A stretch of 64,000 nt of DNA from CAYUET01 sp964443875 (GTDB lineage Bacteria > Auribacterota > JAFGBW01), in the NCBI GenBank assembly GCA_964443875.1, contig CAYUET010000007.1, positions 1-64,000 on the forward strand. The letters are read 5' to 3'. The translations under genes and the position numbers were made by a program. Below, piece by piece: positions 55,096 through 64,000 of the stretch (within the stretch, counting starts at the first letter, position 1; every line of letters begins with the position of its first letter). The notes below the pieces were generated by a model. That model saw nothing but the letters and a program-made list of their open reading frames with translations. It had not been told where the DNA came from and did no database searches.

Positions 55096-57420
55096 ATGAA
55101 TGCAATTCCAACAGAATCATTAAAAATTCAGATTCTTTCAGCCTCTGCGCTAAGCGAACAGACCAAAAAAAACATTCTCAACTGGCTTCACGAAAGCTAT
55201 ACCCGGGTCTATGAAAATGATCTGAATGCACACCAGCTTATAAATCAGCTGGTGGAGGAAAAAAACTGGGAGGAACTCAACAACCGGTTTTTCAGTGTCA
55301 TTACCCCGGGCACAGCAGGCATGCGCGGAACTCTTGGTGTAGGATCGACTCGTATTAATGAAGCCACGGTCGGATGCTTTGTCCAGGCCCATGCCAATTA
55401 TTTAAAAAAATATCCGGTTGAAGGAAGAAAAGGCATTATCCTGGGCGGCGATTCGCGCAAGGGTTCTTATGACCCTCTAGTCAAAGGTCCGGGATATCTG
55501 CAAAAGATGGCGGCACAGATTTATGCCGCCGCCGGGATTCCGGTCTATATTTCAGACAAACCTTTTCCAACTCCCCTGATTTCCTTCAGCATCGGAGAAG
55601 TGGAAATGGACGGTGCCCTGCCCGTTTCGGGTGCTGTAAACACGGCAAGCCATAACCCTTCACAGGACAATGGATTCAAAATCTATGAAACAGGAGGACA
55701 TCAGGTTGTCAGCGCTGATTTCAATGCAAAACTGAAAATTGAAATCAAAGCCGTATCCAACTTCGGCATGGTCAAAATGGCGACCTTGAAAAAAGACTGG
55801 CCCCAGACAGCAAAAGAGCTAAATGAGGCCATTACCACCCGTGGACGTTTCACGATTGAAACAGACGGGGCAATGATTCACATTGTCTCCTCAAAAAAAA
55901 TCATTGAACAGTATGCCTCAAAGATCGCAGCAACACGACTTTTGATTCAAAAAAACTTTTCCTCCTCTGTGCCGGAGTCCCAGGAACTTTCTTTTATACC
56001 CGAAATACTCGAATCTCTCAAAAAACAAAAAATTGTCATCACCTCTTTAAACGGCTGTGGCTGGGAATCCATTAAAATCCTGATGGAAAAACTTGGAATG
56101 CAGGAGGGCGTGCACTTTTTCAGTGTCAAGGATGAGAATATTCCGGATGGGAGTTTCCCTACAGGGATCGGCAAATGCAAAGGGAAACCCAATCCCGAAT
56201 ACCCTGAAAATTTTCACAAGGCTGCAGAAATCGCCTTTCATATCAAAGCAAAATACATTTTTGCCGCAGACCCTGATGCAGACAGGCTAGGGATAGGCAT
56301 GATTGATCCCCATTCGACAGATGCTAAAACCGCCTATAAAAATACCCGGTTTTTCTCCGGCAATGAACAACTGGCCATTCCTATCTGGTATTTAGGGCTG
56401 ATGAACACTTACTCCTCCGAGGATGTCTTTGTTCAAACCCTGGTTTCCAGTACCCTCTATTCAAAAATGGTGAGTTTCATCGGCGCCACAATTCATTTTG
56501 TGCCGGTGGGATTCAAATATTTCGGCCAGATTTCCAATCATTATGTCAGCGAGCTGATTCAATCCATCCGGAAAAACAAACCGGAATTCAACCGTCTGGC
56601 CTATTCAAGGCTTAACCAGTCCGAAAGGCTTTCGCTTTATGAGGAACATCACATTCCCCACTTCATCCATGGAGGAGAAGAATCCATGGGGCAGAACCTG
56701 TATGACTACGTCTTTGACAAGGATACGCCGGCGGCCATTTCTCTTTTCTGTGAAATGATCGGCTTCCTGGGACTCTCCCCTGAAGAAAAGACAAAAATTT
56801 CCGGACGGTTTCAGAAAAAATCAGGAGGATCGCTGAATATCCATAAAGAACTCCTGTCCTTAGGTCTCCCTGTTCAGGACTTAGGTGCCCTGCTCATGGA
56901 AATCCACAGGCATTTCGGAGTCTACAAAGAAGAAGTCTTCTCCCTGAGATTTGAAGGAGAACAGGGAGAAAAAATCAAAAATAAAGTTATGAGTTATTTC
57001 CGCACCGTTCCGATTAAAGAACTGAATCTTGCCCACTCCCTCCTCGCACACAAAATTCTTTATCGGGTGGACTATAAGCAGAAAGGGGACGGAAAATATG
57101 TGGAAGATGAAAATGGCAACCATCATTCGACACCGCCTGCTCATCCCTTTATTGAAATTCCTCCGCTTTGCTATTCCTGGATCCCTGAAAAGGAAATGCA
57201 TTGTCTGGATTCATCGGACTACATTGTCTTCTATCTTGATGACGGAAACACGATTCATTTACGTCCTTCAGGGACTGAACCCATTGTCAAAATCTATTTA
57301 AATTTTCATGACCATTCCTCAGAGCCTCTTGAAACGGTGTATCCGAATATTTCAAATAAGATCCAGGAAACCTTTCACCGGATCAAAGACCGGATTCAAA
57401 TCCTGTCCGAAACGGTTTAG
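55096..57420 (+). CDS. phosphoglucomutase/phosphomannomutase family, extended (774 aa)
   Basis: Alpha-D-phosphohexomutase. Phosphoserine loop TASHNP with S185, metal loop DPDADR (392-397), sugar loop GGEESMG (about 526-532) and phosphate loop RPSGTEP near 729. All four are intact, so an active enzyme is expected. Length is well above the usual 450-620; the N-terminal 60 residues and inserts around 255-310 and 560-700 account for the excess. Substrate (glucose or mannose phosphate, or other) is not determined. Upstream of rnhC and ispG. Confidence 0.9.
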   Translation: MNAIPTESLKIQILSASALSEQTKKNILNWLHESYTRVYENDLNAHQLINQLVEEKNWEELNNRFFSVITPGTAGMRGTLGVGSTRINEATVGCFVQAHANYLKKYPVEGRKGIILGGDSRKGSYDPLVKGPGYLQKMAAQIYAAAGIPVYISDKPFPTPLISFSIGEVEMDGALPVSGAVNTASHNPSQDNGFKIYETGGHQVVSADFNAKLKIEIKAVSNFGMVKMATLKKDWPQTAKELNEAITTRGRFTIETDGAMIHIVSSKKIIEQYASKIAATRLLIQKNFSSSVPESQELSFIPEILESLKKQKIVITSLNGCGWESIKILMEKLGMQEGVHFFSVKDENIPDGSFPTGIGKCKGKPNPEYPENFHKAAEIAFHIKAKYIFAADPDADRLGIGMIDPHSTDAKTAYKNTRFFSGNEQLAIPIWYLGLMNTYSSEDVFVQTLVSSTLYSKMVSFIGATIHFVPVGFKYFGQISNHYVSELIQSIRKNKPEFNRLAYSRLNQSERLSLYEEHHIPHFIHGGEESMGQNLYDYVFDKDTPAAISLFCEMIGFLGLSPEEKTKISGRFQKKSGGSLNIHKELLSLGLPVQDLGALLMEIHRHFGVYKEEVFSLRFEGEQGEKIKNKVMSYFRTVPIKELNLAHSLLAHKILYRVDYKQKGDGKYVEDENGNHHSTPPAHPFIEIPPLCYSWIPEKEMHCLDSSDYIVFYLDDGNTIHLRPSGTEPIVKIYLNFHDHSSEPLETVYPNISNKIQETFHRIKDRIQILSETV

Positions 57421-57431
57421 AAGTTTTATTC

Positions 57432-58337
57432 ATGAACAGTTATTCCTGTACTCTTGAAAAGCCCCATATTGAAAAACTCCGCAAGGATCTGTCTTTTATG
57501 GGGTTTGAATTCAAGGATCTGAACTACGGTTTTTTTCAGGCCCTTCATAAAGAAAAACACCTGACCATCAGTGTTTTTCACTCTTTAAAGTGCCTGATCC
57601 AGGGCAAGGGGACTCCGGACTTCATTCAGTTTTATCTGGAGCCTGATCTGCTGAAAAAAATTTCCTACGGCTACGAACATCTGAATTACGAAGAAAAAAT
57701 CGGAATGGATGAATCCGGCAAAGGGGATTATTTTGGTCCTCTGGTCGTCGCCTCTGTCTTTCTTCCTCAGAAAGGGTTTAAACCTCTTCAGCAGGCCGGG
57801 GTAATGGATTCCAAAAAAATCACAGATTCCAAAATTCAAGAACTGGCCAGAATCATTCCTCTTCACGCCTCCTTTAAAACACTGGCCCTTTCCCCTGAAA
57901 AATACAATGAACTTTACGGCAGTTTTAAAAACCTGAACGTACTTCTCTCCTGGACGCACGCCACCTGCCTTAAAAACCTTCTCTCCGAATGTAAAGAGGC
58001 CTCCCTGGCCCTCTGTGACCAGTTCACAAAACAGCCAATTCTTGACTATTATGTCAAAAAAATGAATCTTCCCATTACGCTGACCCAGCGTACCAAAGCA
58101 GAATCCGACATGGCTGTTGCCGCAGCAAGCGTCATGGCCCGTTCAGTCTTTCTCGATCGCATGAAAAACCTTTCCGAACAATACGGGATTGAACTTCCAA
58201 AAGGGGCAGGGCCGCACACCCTGAAAGTCGTCAGAAAATTTTTAAGCATATACCCTGAAGAGGAATTAAAAAAGATTGTAAAAATGCATTTTAAAACCAC
58301 TTCACAAATTTCACCGGCTGAAGGACCCCTCTTATGA
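57432..58337 (+). CDS. rnhC: ribonuclease HIII
   Basis: 301 aa. The N-terminal TBP-like substrate-binding domain (about 1-80) distinguishes it from RNase HII. Catalytic core has GMDESGKGDYFGPLVVASV with D93-E94, DSKKITDSK and RTKAESDMAVAAASVMAR. Removes RNA from RNA/DNA hybrids. Overlaps ispG by ATGA, so translation is coupled. Confidence 0.95.
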   Translation: MNSYSCTLEKPHIEKLRKDLSFMGFEFKDLNYGFFQALHKEKHLTISVFHSLKCLIQGKGTPDFIQFYLEPDLLKKISYGYEHLNYEEKIGMDESGKGDYFGPLVVASVFLPQKGFKPLQQAGVMDSKKITDSKIQELARIIPLHASFKTLALSPEKYNELYGSFKNLNVLLSWTHATCLKNLLSECKEASLALCDQFTKQPILDYYVKKMNLPITLTQRTKAESDMAVAAASVMARSVFLDRMKNLSEQYGIELPKGAGPHTLKVVRKFLSIYPEEELKKIVKMHFKTTSQISPAEGPLL

Positions 58338-60037
58338 GCATTATCCGCAGAAAAACACGGGAAGTCTATATCGGACATATTCCTCTCGGTTCAAATCATC
58401 CTGTCCGCATCCAATCCATGACCAACACAGACTCGCTTGACACAGAAGCCTGTGTGAAACAGATTATTTCTCTGACTGAAGCAGGTTCCGAGTTTGTACG
58501 TTTAACCGTACCTTCTGTCAAAGAAGCGATGAATCTTGAAAATATCCGGAGGGAAATTGAAAAACGGGGAATAAAAACCCCGCTCATTGCCGATATTCAC
58601 TATACGACTCAGGCTGCCTTAATCGCTGCAGACTATGTCCAAAAAATCCGGATCAATCCCGGAAATTTCGGTTGCACCAAACACACAAAAACTCCCGTCT
58701 ACACGGCTTCCCAGTATCAGAATGAATTACAAATGGTGAAAGAAAAGCTTTCTCAGCTCATTGAAAAACTAAAAAGAAACACTGTCGCCTTAAGAATCGG
58801 TGTTAATCACGGCTCTCTTTCAGACCGCATCATGGACCGTTTCGGAAACACGGTTAAAGGCATGGTTTTCTCTGCGATTGAACTCCTTGAAATGACCCGG
58901 GAACTCGATTTTCACGAGATCGTGGTCTCCATGAAAGCCTCCCACCCCATGATTATGATTGAAGCCTATCGTGAGCTTGTGCAGGAAATGGACAGACGGA
59001 AAATGGATTATCCCCTTCACCTGGGCGTCACGGAAGCCGGTTTCGGCTTTGAAGGCAGGATCAAATCCGCTGTGGGAATCGGGGCTTTGGTTCTTGAAGG
59101 CCTTGGCGACACCCTTCGTGTTTCCCTGACTGAGCCTCCGGTAGAGGAAATCCCTGTTGCAAAAAAACTGGTCCAGTTTTTACAAACCTCCGTTCTTTTT
59201 GAAAAGCCCTCTCAAACTCCTTTCTTTCAATCTTCAGTTCTGACAACGGACTATGCCAAGGAATTCTCCCATGCAGCAACCCCCCTGGTCGGATTTACTC
59301 TTTCTGGCCAGGTCATTCCCGGTCAAAAATCAGGAAGGACACCCGACTTTGTACAAATCTCTCCGGATAAGCTCATTCTTCTCAAACAAAAATCTCAAGA
59401 AAATGAACTCCTTCCTGCCCTCGCCTTCAAAACAAAATCCGATGAAGACTTTCAAAAAAATTTTTTAAATCTGATCCCTGTCGGAAAACAGTTTATTGAT
59501 CTTCTCCTGCATAATGAAATTCAGCCCCATTCGCAGAACGTTATTTTGAATTATTCCATTGAAAAAAATGATGAGGACCAGTTTCTTTTATATGCCATGG
59601 AACTGGGCTTTATCCTTTCCCATATCAAACCCTTTGGAATTCTCCTTTCCGGAAATACAAAAAACGTCCCCCTTCTGCTTGATTTTATTTTTGAAGTACT
59701 TCAGGCATTAAAACTCCGCATTACCAAAACCGAGTTTATTTCCTGCCCTACCTGCGGAAGAACACAGTTTGATCTCATTTCCACAGCCAAAAAAGTCAAG
59801 GCCGCCACCGAACATCTCAAAGGCCTCAAAATCGCTGTTATGGGATGCATTGTGAACGGCCCCGGCGAAATGGCCGATGCCGATTACGGCTATGTCGGTT
59901 CCGGACCCGGTAAAGTCACACTGTTCAAAGGCAAGGAAATCATTGCCCGAAATATCCCCCATGAGGAAGCCGTGCTTCTTCTCATTGAACAGATTAAAAA
60001 AGACGGACGCTGGCAGGACGCCCCTTCGGAGAAATAA
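58334..60037 (+). CDS. ispG: 4-hydroxy-3-methylbut-2-en-1-yl diphosphate synthase with insertion domain
   Basis: 567 aa [4Fe-4S] enzyme of the MEP isoprenoid pathway. N-terminal TIM barrel starts RIQSMTNTDSLD, with LIADIHYTTQAA and KIRINPGNFG. The cluster cysteines are in SCPTCGR and GCIVNGPGEMADADYGYVG near the C-terminus. About 200 residues (about 265-470) lie between the barrel and the cluster domain, the three-domain form known from plants, Chlamydiae and Bacteroidetes. The E. coli type has about 370 residues. Confidence 0.95.
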   Translation: MSIIRRKTREVYIGHIPLGSNHPVRIQSMTNTDSLDTEACVKQIISLTEAGSEFVRLTVPSVKEAMNLENIRREIEKRGIKTPLIADIHYTTQAALIAADYVQKIRINPGNFGCTKHTKTPVYTASQYQNELQMVKEKLSQLIEKLKRNTVALRIGVNHGSLSDRIMDRFGNTVKGMVFSAIELLEMTRELDFHEIVVSMKASHPMIMIEAYRELVQEMDRRKMDYPLHLGVTEAGFGFEGRIKSAVGIGALVLEGLGDTLRVSLTEPPVEEIPVAKKLVQFLQTSVLFEKPSQTPFFQSSVLTTDYAKEFSHAATPLVGFTLSGQVIPGQKSGRTPDFVQISPDKLILLKQKSQENELLPALAFKTKSDEDFQKNFLNLIPVGKQFIDLLLHNEIQPHSQNVILNYSIEKNDEDQFLLYAMELGFILSHIKPFGILLSGNTKNVPLLLDFIFEVLQALKLRITKTEFISCPTCGRTQFDLISTAKKVKAATEHLKGLKIAVMGCIVNGPGEMADADYGYVGSGPGKVTLFKGKEIIARNIPHEEAVLLLIEQIKKDGRWQDAPSEK

Positions 60038-60043
60038 TGTAAA

Positions 60044-60496
60044 ATGATCAAAAAAATAGACAGCCCTTATCGTGAAAACAACTGTTTTTTCTGCGGTAAA
60101 AATAATTTACAGGGTCTAAAACTTGATTTCTACTGGGATGATCAACTTAAGGAGGCTTTCACTGAATACCTGCCGGAGCGACGTTTTATCGGCCTTGGCG
60201 ACATTCTGCACGGGGGAATCCAGATGGGGCTTTTGGATGAGCTCATGGGATGGACCAGTTTTGCCGTAAGCGGAAAAATGGCGGTCACCGCCGATTTCAC
60301 TGTGAAGTTTTTAAGCCCTGTCTATATTCAGGGGAAAAATATCCGCCTGACCTGCCGTGTGGTTTCTCAGGAAGGCTTCCGCATGGCCATGGAGGCGGCA
60401 CTGATCAACGGTGACGGATGTATAAGCACAACAGCTGCCGGGACCTTCCGTTTACTGCCTGAACATAAATTCAAATCCCTGATAAGGGCAAAATAA
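60044..60496 (+). CDS. hot-dog thioesterase (PaaI/4HBT type)
   Basis: 150 aa. N-terminal CFFCGKNNLQGLKL is the cysteine pair common to a subgroup of hot-dog thioesterases. The central helix is ILHGGIQMGLLDELMGW, with an aspartate/glutamate where the family acid residue sits. The strand VTADFTVKFLSPV follows. Probably hydrolyses an acyl-CoA; substrate unknown. Six bases after ispG. Confidence 0.85.
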   Translation: MIKKIDSPYRENNCFFCGKNNLQGLKLDFYWDDQLKEAFTEYLPERRFIGLGDILHGGIQMGLLDELMGWTSFAVSGKMAVTADFTVKFLSPVYIQGKNIRLTCRVVSQEGFRMAMEAALINGDGCISTTAAGTFRLLPEHKFKSLIRAK

Positions 60497-60520
60497 GGAT
60501 TAATCAAAAAATGACCTGTT

Positions 60521-61825
60521 TTACCGGGCAATGGCCATTTTTACTTTTTTCTTTTTAATAGTCTCGTTTTTAAGAGATTCGACCAGAGCCTCAATTTTTT
60601 TGCTTTTGACTGCAGCAAAGGAGGAGTAGTCCAGGACATCAATCAATCCCAGTTCATCTTTCTTAAGCCCCCCTTTTTTCAAAAGCATGCCCACAATGTC
60701 CATTTTGTTGATTTTATCTTTTTTCCCGGCACTGATATAGAGAGTTGTCCAGTCGGTTTTTACAGGTAAAACGTTTTCCTCGGGTAATGCCTCAAATTCG
60801 GGCAAATCCTTCAGATACGCAGGAGGGTTTTCCGCGTCTGACAGGATAAGGTAGGTGGTCCCCAGGGCATTCATCCGTGCTGTCCGGCCATTACGGTGCA
60901 GAAATTCCCTTTCTGTAGGGGCAATATGATAATGAACGATGTTTTCAATCTCAGGGATATCCAGCCCCCTTGCAGCAAGATCGGTTGTAATCAAAAGATG
61001 ATGGCTTTTATTTCGAAATTTAATCAGGGCCCGTTCGCGCTCATCCTGTTCAAGACCTCCATGAAAAAAAACATTTGAAATCAACTGTTCCGATAAATAG
61101 CGGCTTACCCGCTCCACGGATTCCCTGTGGTTGCAGAATACCAGAGTCGGACTGTTTCCCAATCTGCATAACAGCCGGAAGAGGGTCTCAAGCTTGTCTT
61201 TATTTTCTGATCTGACAAGCTTCAAAGTCAGACGCTCCTGGCTGTCGGGGGTGAGATAATTCAGTTCAACCGGATGACTCATGCCTGCAAAGTCTGGAAT
61301 TTTCAGGTCCCTGGTGGCGGAGGTGAGCATCCGGATGCTGATATTGTTTAAATGGCTGATGATATAAGACATTTCTTCCTTGAAACCGAATTCAAGGCAT
61401 TTATCGAATTCGTCCAGAATCAGAATTTTAATGGATTTTGTATCGATACGCTCTTGTTGAATATGATCCGCAAGACGGCCGGGCGTACCTATGAGCAGAG
61501 CCGGTGGATGCCTGAGGTTGTTTGTTTCCGTTTCAATGGAGTGCCCGCCGTAACAGCAGTTGACCTTTAAGCCTGTTTTCATATTTCGGAAGACCTGCTC
61601 TATCTGCAAAGAGAGTTCCCGGGTGGGGGCGATAATCATGGCCTGAACGCCCTGTTTTTCGGGATCAAGATGTTCGAGGAGGGGAAGCAAAAAACATAAG
61701 GTTTTACCGGAACCTGTAGGAGCAAGAAGAACGATATTTTTACCGTTCTTAAAAATTTTCAGGGCGCATTCCTGCATTTCGTTCAATTGATCAATGTTAA
61801 GATTAGCGAGTGTTTTTTTAATCAA
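60521..61825 (-). CDS. DbpA-like DEAD-box RNA helicase
   Basis: 434 aa. Motif I LAPTGSGKT, Ia PTRELSLQ, motif II DEFD (variant of DEAD), III SAT, IV TLVFCNHRES, V TTDLAARGLD, VI HRNGRTAR. The tail after about 365 (WTTLYISAGKKDKINKMDIVGMLLKKGGL) matches the DbpA RNA-binding domain, which recognises 23S rRNA helix 92. A ribosome-assembly role is inferred. Divergent from the RNase H-like gene. Confidence 0.9.
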   Translation of the reverse strand: MIKKTLANLNIDQLNEMQECALKIFKNGKNIVLLAPTGSGKTLCFLLPLLEHLDPEKQGVQAMIIAPTRELSLQIEQVFRNMKTGLKVNCCYGGHSIETETNNLRHPPALLIGTPGRLADHIQQERIDTKSIKILILDEFDKCLEFGFKEEMSYIISHLNNISIRMLTSATRDLKIPDFAGMSHPVELNYLTPDSQERLTLKLVRSENKDKLETLFRLLCRLGNSPTLVFCNHRESVERVSRYLSEQLISNVFFHGGLEQDERERALIKFRNKSHHLLITTDLAARGLDIPEIENIVHYHIAPTEREFLHRNGRTARMNALGTTYLILSDAENPPAYLKDLPEFEALPEENVLPVKTDWTTLYISAGKKDKINKMDIVGMLLKKGGLKKDELGLIDVLDYSSFAAVKSKKIEALVESLKNETIKKKKVKMAIAR

Positions 61826-61967
61826 GGGTGTTTTTCCATTAAAAATTGTTTTTTCTGTGTTATATTCAGCGGGTTGTATTTTTATAATTTATTCAAGTCA
61901 AGACAATAACTTGAAAAATATTATTCATTTCTTTGATTATCCCTTCATAATGATGCATAGTTGCCCC

Positions 61968-62477
61968 ATGAACAGAATTTTTATTTTTACAGACAGCAGC
62001 GTAAATCCGCAAACCCAAATCGGATTTGGAGCCTGCCTGATCTTAAAAGAGTCCGAATTTTTAAGCCTCTCCCTGAATGAAATAGAAAAAAAACTGGCCT
62101 TCAAAAAATTCACTTCCACTTCGTCCACCACCCTGGAACTTCAAACCCTTCTATGGGCACTGTCTGAGATAATGAATTATTATAAAATACCGGAAATCAT
62201 CAATCATTTAATTCTTTATACAGATTCCCAATGCATTGAAAAACTTCTGCAAAGGCGTAATAAACTGGAAAAAAGTCATTTTATCAGTGCAGGGCAGAAC
62301 AGGGAATTAAGCCATTCCTCTTTGTACAGGGAGTATTACGGTTTGAACGATCAATTGAAATTTCAGGTTGTAAAAGTAAAGGGGCATTCAAAAACCGCTT
62401 CCAAAGACCCTATCCATCTTGTATTTTCACTGGTAGATAAGGCCTCCAGAAAAAAATTAAGGGCATACGACGAATAA
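61968..62477 (+). CDS. ribonuclease H-like protein
   Basis: About 169 aa from the ATG at 61968 (MNRIFIFTDSS). A longer frame to 61794 would overlap the divergent helicase start, so I reject it. RNase H fold acidic residues: D9 in FTDSSV, E in TTLELQTLLWAL, D in LYTDSQCI, D near LVDKASRKKLR, with VVKVKGHSKT before it. Resembles RNase HI/plant-type RVT_3 proteins. Its role beside rnhC is unclear. No strong ribosome site. Confidence 0.7.
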   Translation: MNRIFIFTDSSVNPQTQIGFGACLILKESEFLSLSLNEIEKKLAFKKFTSTSSTTLELQTLLWALSEIMNYYKIPEIINHLILYTDSQCIEKLLQRRNKLEKSHFISAGQNRELSHSSLYREYYGLNDQLKFQVVKVKGHSKTASKDPIHLVFSLVDKASRKKLRAYDE

Positions 62478-62494
62478 GACTCCGTCACTGAAGC

Positions 62495-62524
62495 AAAAAA
62501 AAAGGGGTACTTTCGTACCCCTTT
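62495..62524 (-). terminator. terminator of the RRM gene
   Basis: Perfect 10-bp stem AAAGGGGTAC (62501-62510) / GTACCCCTTT (62515-62524) with a four-base loop. On the minus strand the stem is followed by a T tract (A run at 62495-62503 on plus). It lies 17 bases downstream of the RRM stop and 18 bases from the convergent RNase H-like stop. Confidence 0.9.
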
Positions 62525-62540
62525 GAATAGATATCAAAAA

Positions 62541-62846
62541 TTAATATCTTCTTCCGCCGTCACGTCCGCCGCCGAAACCGCGTCCACCTTCTCTGGGGGC
62601 CTGAGGTCTGGCTTCGTTGATGGTCATTGCACGGCCGAGATGATCTGTACCGTTTAATTTTGCAATTGCATTTTTTGCTTCGTCTTCAGTTGACATTTCA
62701 ACAAAACCAAAGCCTTTGCTTTTTCCTGTATCGCGATCCATGATCACTTTTGCTGATTCAACTGTACCACATGCTGCAAAAGTCTCAGAGAGACTTTGAT
62801 CAGTTGCTGAAAACGACAGATTTCCTACGAACAATTTCTTACCCAT
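62541..62846 (-). CDS. glycine-rich RRM RNA-binding protein
   Basis: 101 aa. RNP2 KLFVGNL (4-10) and RNP1 KGFGFVEM (about 44-51) define a canonical RRM, followed by an Arg/Gly tail (GGRGFGGGRDGGRRY). It resembles the cold-induced Rbp proteins of cyanobacteria and other bacteria. AGGAG before the ATG. A long 380-base non-coding upstream space is typical of cold-regulated leaders, but no element is recognised there. Confidence 0.93.
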   Translation of the reverse strand: MGKKLFVGNLSFSATDQSLSETFAACGTVESAKVIMDRDTGKSKGFGFVEMSTEDEAKNAIAKLNGTDHLGRAMTINEARPQAPREGGRGFGGGRDGGRRY

Positions 62847-63227
62847 ATTACTTAACTCCTAAGGTTATAAATGTCACTTCAAAGAATAGGGCACCTACCC
62901 TTAAACTTATAGAAGTAACGATATTACGTTTCAAATAGCACAATAAACACATCACTGGCTATAAAAAAATTTAATTCTGTGAATTTTTTTTTAATTTTAA
63001 AAAATGCAGCCATATTATTCCCGCTATTCTAATCAAAATTATACATATAAACGGTGAATAACCAGACTGTAATGCTCATCCTGCACCCTCCCCTCATTGA
63101 AAGGATCTGATAAAATCTTTACAATTCCCTGTTCAATCGCTAAAATACAGTCTTATTTTTATGTAAAAATCGTTCAATCCGATTTTATTATTCCTTTTAA
63201 TCCCTATTATAATTCAGGATTTTTCAT
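62847..63227. other. intergenic region between divergent RRM and metallopeptidase genes
   Basis: 381 bases, AT-rich, no ORF with a plausible start. On the plus strand TATAAT at 63208-63213, 15 bases before the metallopeptidase start, is a possible -10, without a good -35. On the minus strand it should hold the RRM promoter and leader; I could not pick one. Confidence 0.35.
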
Positions 63228-64000
63228 ATGAAAGCAAAATATTCACCCACCATAATAAACGATTGGGAAACCATCCGTTTTGAACTTTTAAACACCCGGA
63301 TTTGTGATCTGGAGTTAAAAATCAAAAATTCTTTTCTTGAAGGCCCTGTTAACCGGCTGGTACACGAAATCGAACGCAAAGGTTTAAAATTCCGTCCGGC
63401 CTTTTACCTTACGGACTGCTGGGGCTGTCCAAACGAAATCCCTGTTATTGGCATACCCTTTTATCTTGCAGATAAACGCCTCTCAAAAATCGAAGAGGAA
63501 CAGACAGGTGAAATTGAAGATATACAAACAATAATGATGTTTCTGAGGCATGAAGCGGGCCATGCCCTGAATTATGCTTATAGACTCTGGGAAGACCCTG
63601 AATGGAAAGAAATTTTCGGATCTTTCAGCACCCCCTATCGCGATACTTTTTTTCCAGATCCATTCAGCCGTCGGTTTGTACGTCATATTTTTCACAGTCA
63701 ATACGGCAGAACCTACGCCCAAAAGCACCCTGATGAGGATTTTGCAGAAACGTTCGCCGTATGGCTTACCCCCTCTTCCGGATGGAAACGGAAATATTAT
63801 GGATGGCCGGCTCTTAAAAAACTGGAGTTTGTGGCAAATCTGATGAAAAGATTAAAGCATATAGAACCTGTCAATACCGACCAGGATTTTCTGAATCCTG
63901 TTGAAAACATGACCATGCTTTTGGCCGAGCATTATGGACAGCGCACTGAACGATACAGTGACAGGGCTCAGGGGTACATTGATGATAAGCTTAAAGAGGT
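63228..64000 (+). CDS. zinc metallopeptidase-like protein (HExxH), cut by the window end
   Basis: At least 257 codons and no stop before base 64000. Start ATG with AGGA eight bases upstream. The zincin helix is MFLRHEAGHALNYAYRLW (HEAGH near 105-109), and a later glutamate in HPDEDFAETFAVWLTP is a likely third ligand. A cysteine pair in TDCWGCPNEIP lies upstream. No signal peptide. It resembles a family of putative zinc peptidases found beside ATP-grasp ligases in Planctomycetes; the next gene would test this. Confidence 0.7.
   Translation, partial: MKAKYSPTIINDWETIRFELLNTRICDLELKIKNSFLEGPVNRLVHEIERKGLKFRPAFYLTDCWGCPNEIPVIGIPFYLADKRLSKIEEEQTGEIEDIQTIMMFLRHEAGHALNYAYRLWEDPEWKEIFGSFSTPYRDTFFPDPFSRRFVRHIFHSQYGRTYAQKHPDEDFAETFAVWLTPSSGWKRKYYGWPALKKLEFVANLMKRLKHIEPVNTDQDFLNPVENMTMLLAEHYGQRTERYSDRAQGYIDDKLKE

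Noticed and set aside
61794..61967. N-terminal extension of the RNase H-like gene
   Set aside because: It would overlap the divergent helicase start; the ATG at 61968 matches the family N-terminus.

Overview
The window is ordinary bacterial chromosome, moderately AT-rich and densely coded on both strands, with Shine-Dalgarno starts and many 4-base ATGA overlaps. It looks like a diderm: the meso-diaminopimelate route (dapF, dapA, dapB), a type IV prepilin peptidase, and many exported or membrane proteins. A Candidatus Omnitrophota / PVC-type origin is my best guess. It rests on an IspG with a large internal insertion, RNase HIII, TMTC-like and TPR proteins, and a small basic lysine-rich protein. 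This is inference; no rRNA or marker tree is available here. No phage, insertion sequence or CRISPR array was seen.

Layout. 1-174 holds the end of an rlmN-like gene broken by an in-frame TAA before its catalytic cysteine. 497-4730 (minus) carries a small ORF, prepilin peptidase, aroE, ilvC (followed by a strong terminator) and a membrane metallophosphoesterase. 5003-7900 (plus) has small or accessory genes: a pilin-like peptide, an EEP-family hydrolase, an FMN-binding protein, DUF4126 and a CheY-like receiver. 8029-11430 (minus) is clpB-suhB. 11586-17677 (plus) has a pabB-pabC fusion, then dapF, dapA, dapB, folK and panB, with a tRNA-Arg(ACG) on the minus strand. 17691-19508 (minus) holds a TMTC-like membrane protein and a small hypothetical. 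19707-28445 (plus) is a TPR protein, rsmD, and a compact hisD-hisB-hisH-hisF-hisI-trpE-trpG array that lacks hisA.

29470-37916 is a complete regulated unit: promoter, a PyrR-binding hairpin that overlaps the pyrR ribosome site, then pyrR-pyrB-pyrC-like-carA-carB-leuB-like and a strong terminator. The pyrC product has lost several catalytic residues and looks like a non-catalytic PyrC'-type partner of PyrB.

38006-41258 (minus) is an overlapping gene pair encoding a periplasmic sugar-binding-type protein and a hybrid histidine kinase, in a LuxP/LuxQ-like arrangement. 41526-44939 encodes an exported 1137-residue GT-B (glucan phosphorylase/synthase-like) protein, followed by a radical SAM protein and a PfkB kinase. 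46880-47654 is a graveyard: an ArsR regulator with two stop codons opposite a frameshifted minus-strand gene.

47657-53541 (minus) holds a methyltransferase, RNase III, a PilZ protein, a membrane-anchored pentapeptide-repeat protein and alaS. 53626-60496 has small proteins, a long phosphohexomutase, RNase HIII, ispG and a hot-dog thioesterase. 60521-62846 groups RNA-linked proteins (DbpA-like helicase, RNase H-like, RRM). The window ends inside a zinc metallopeptidase gene that has no stop codon within the window.
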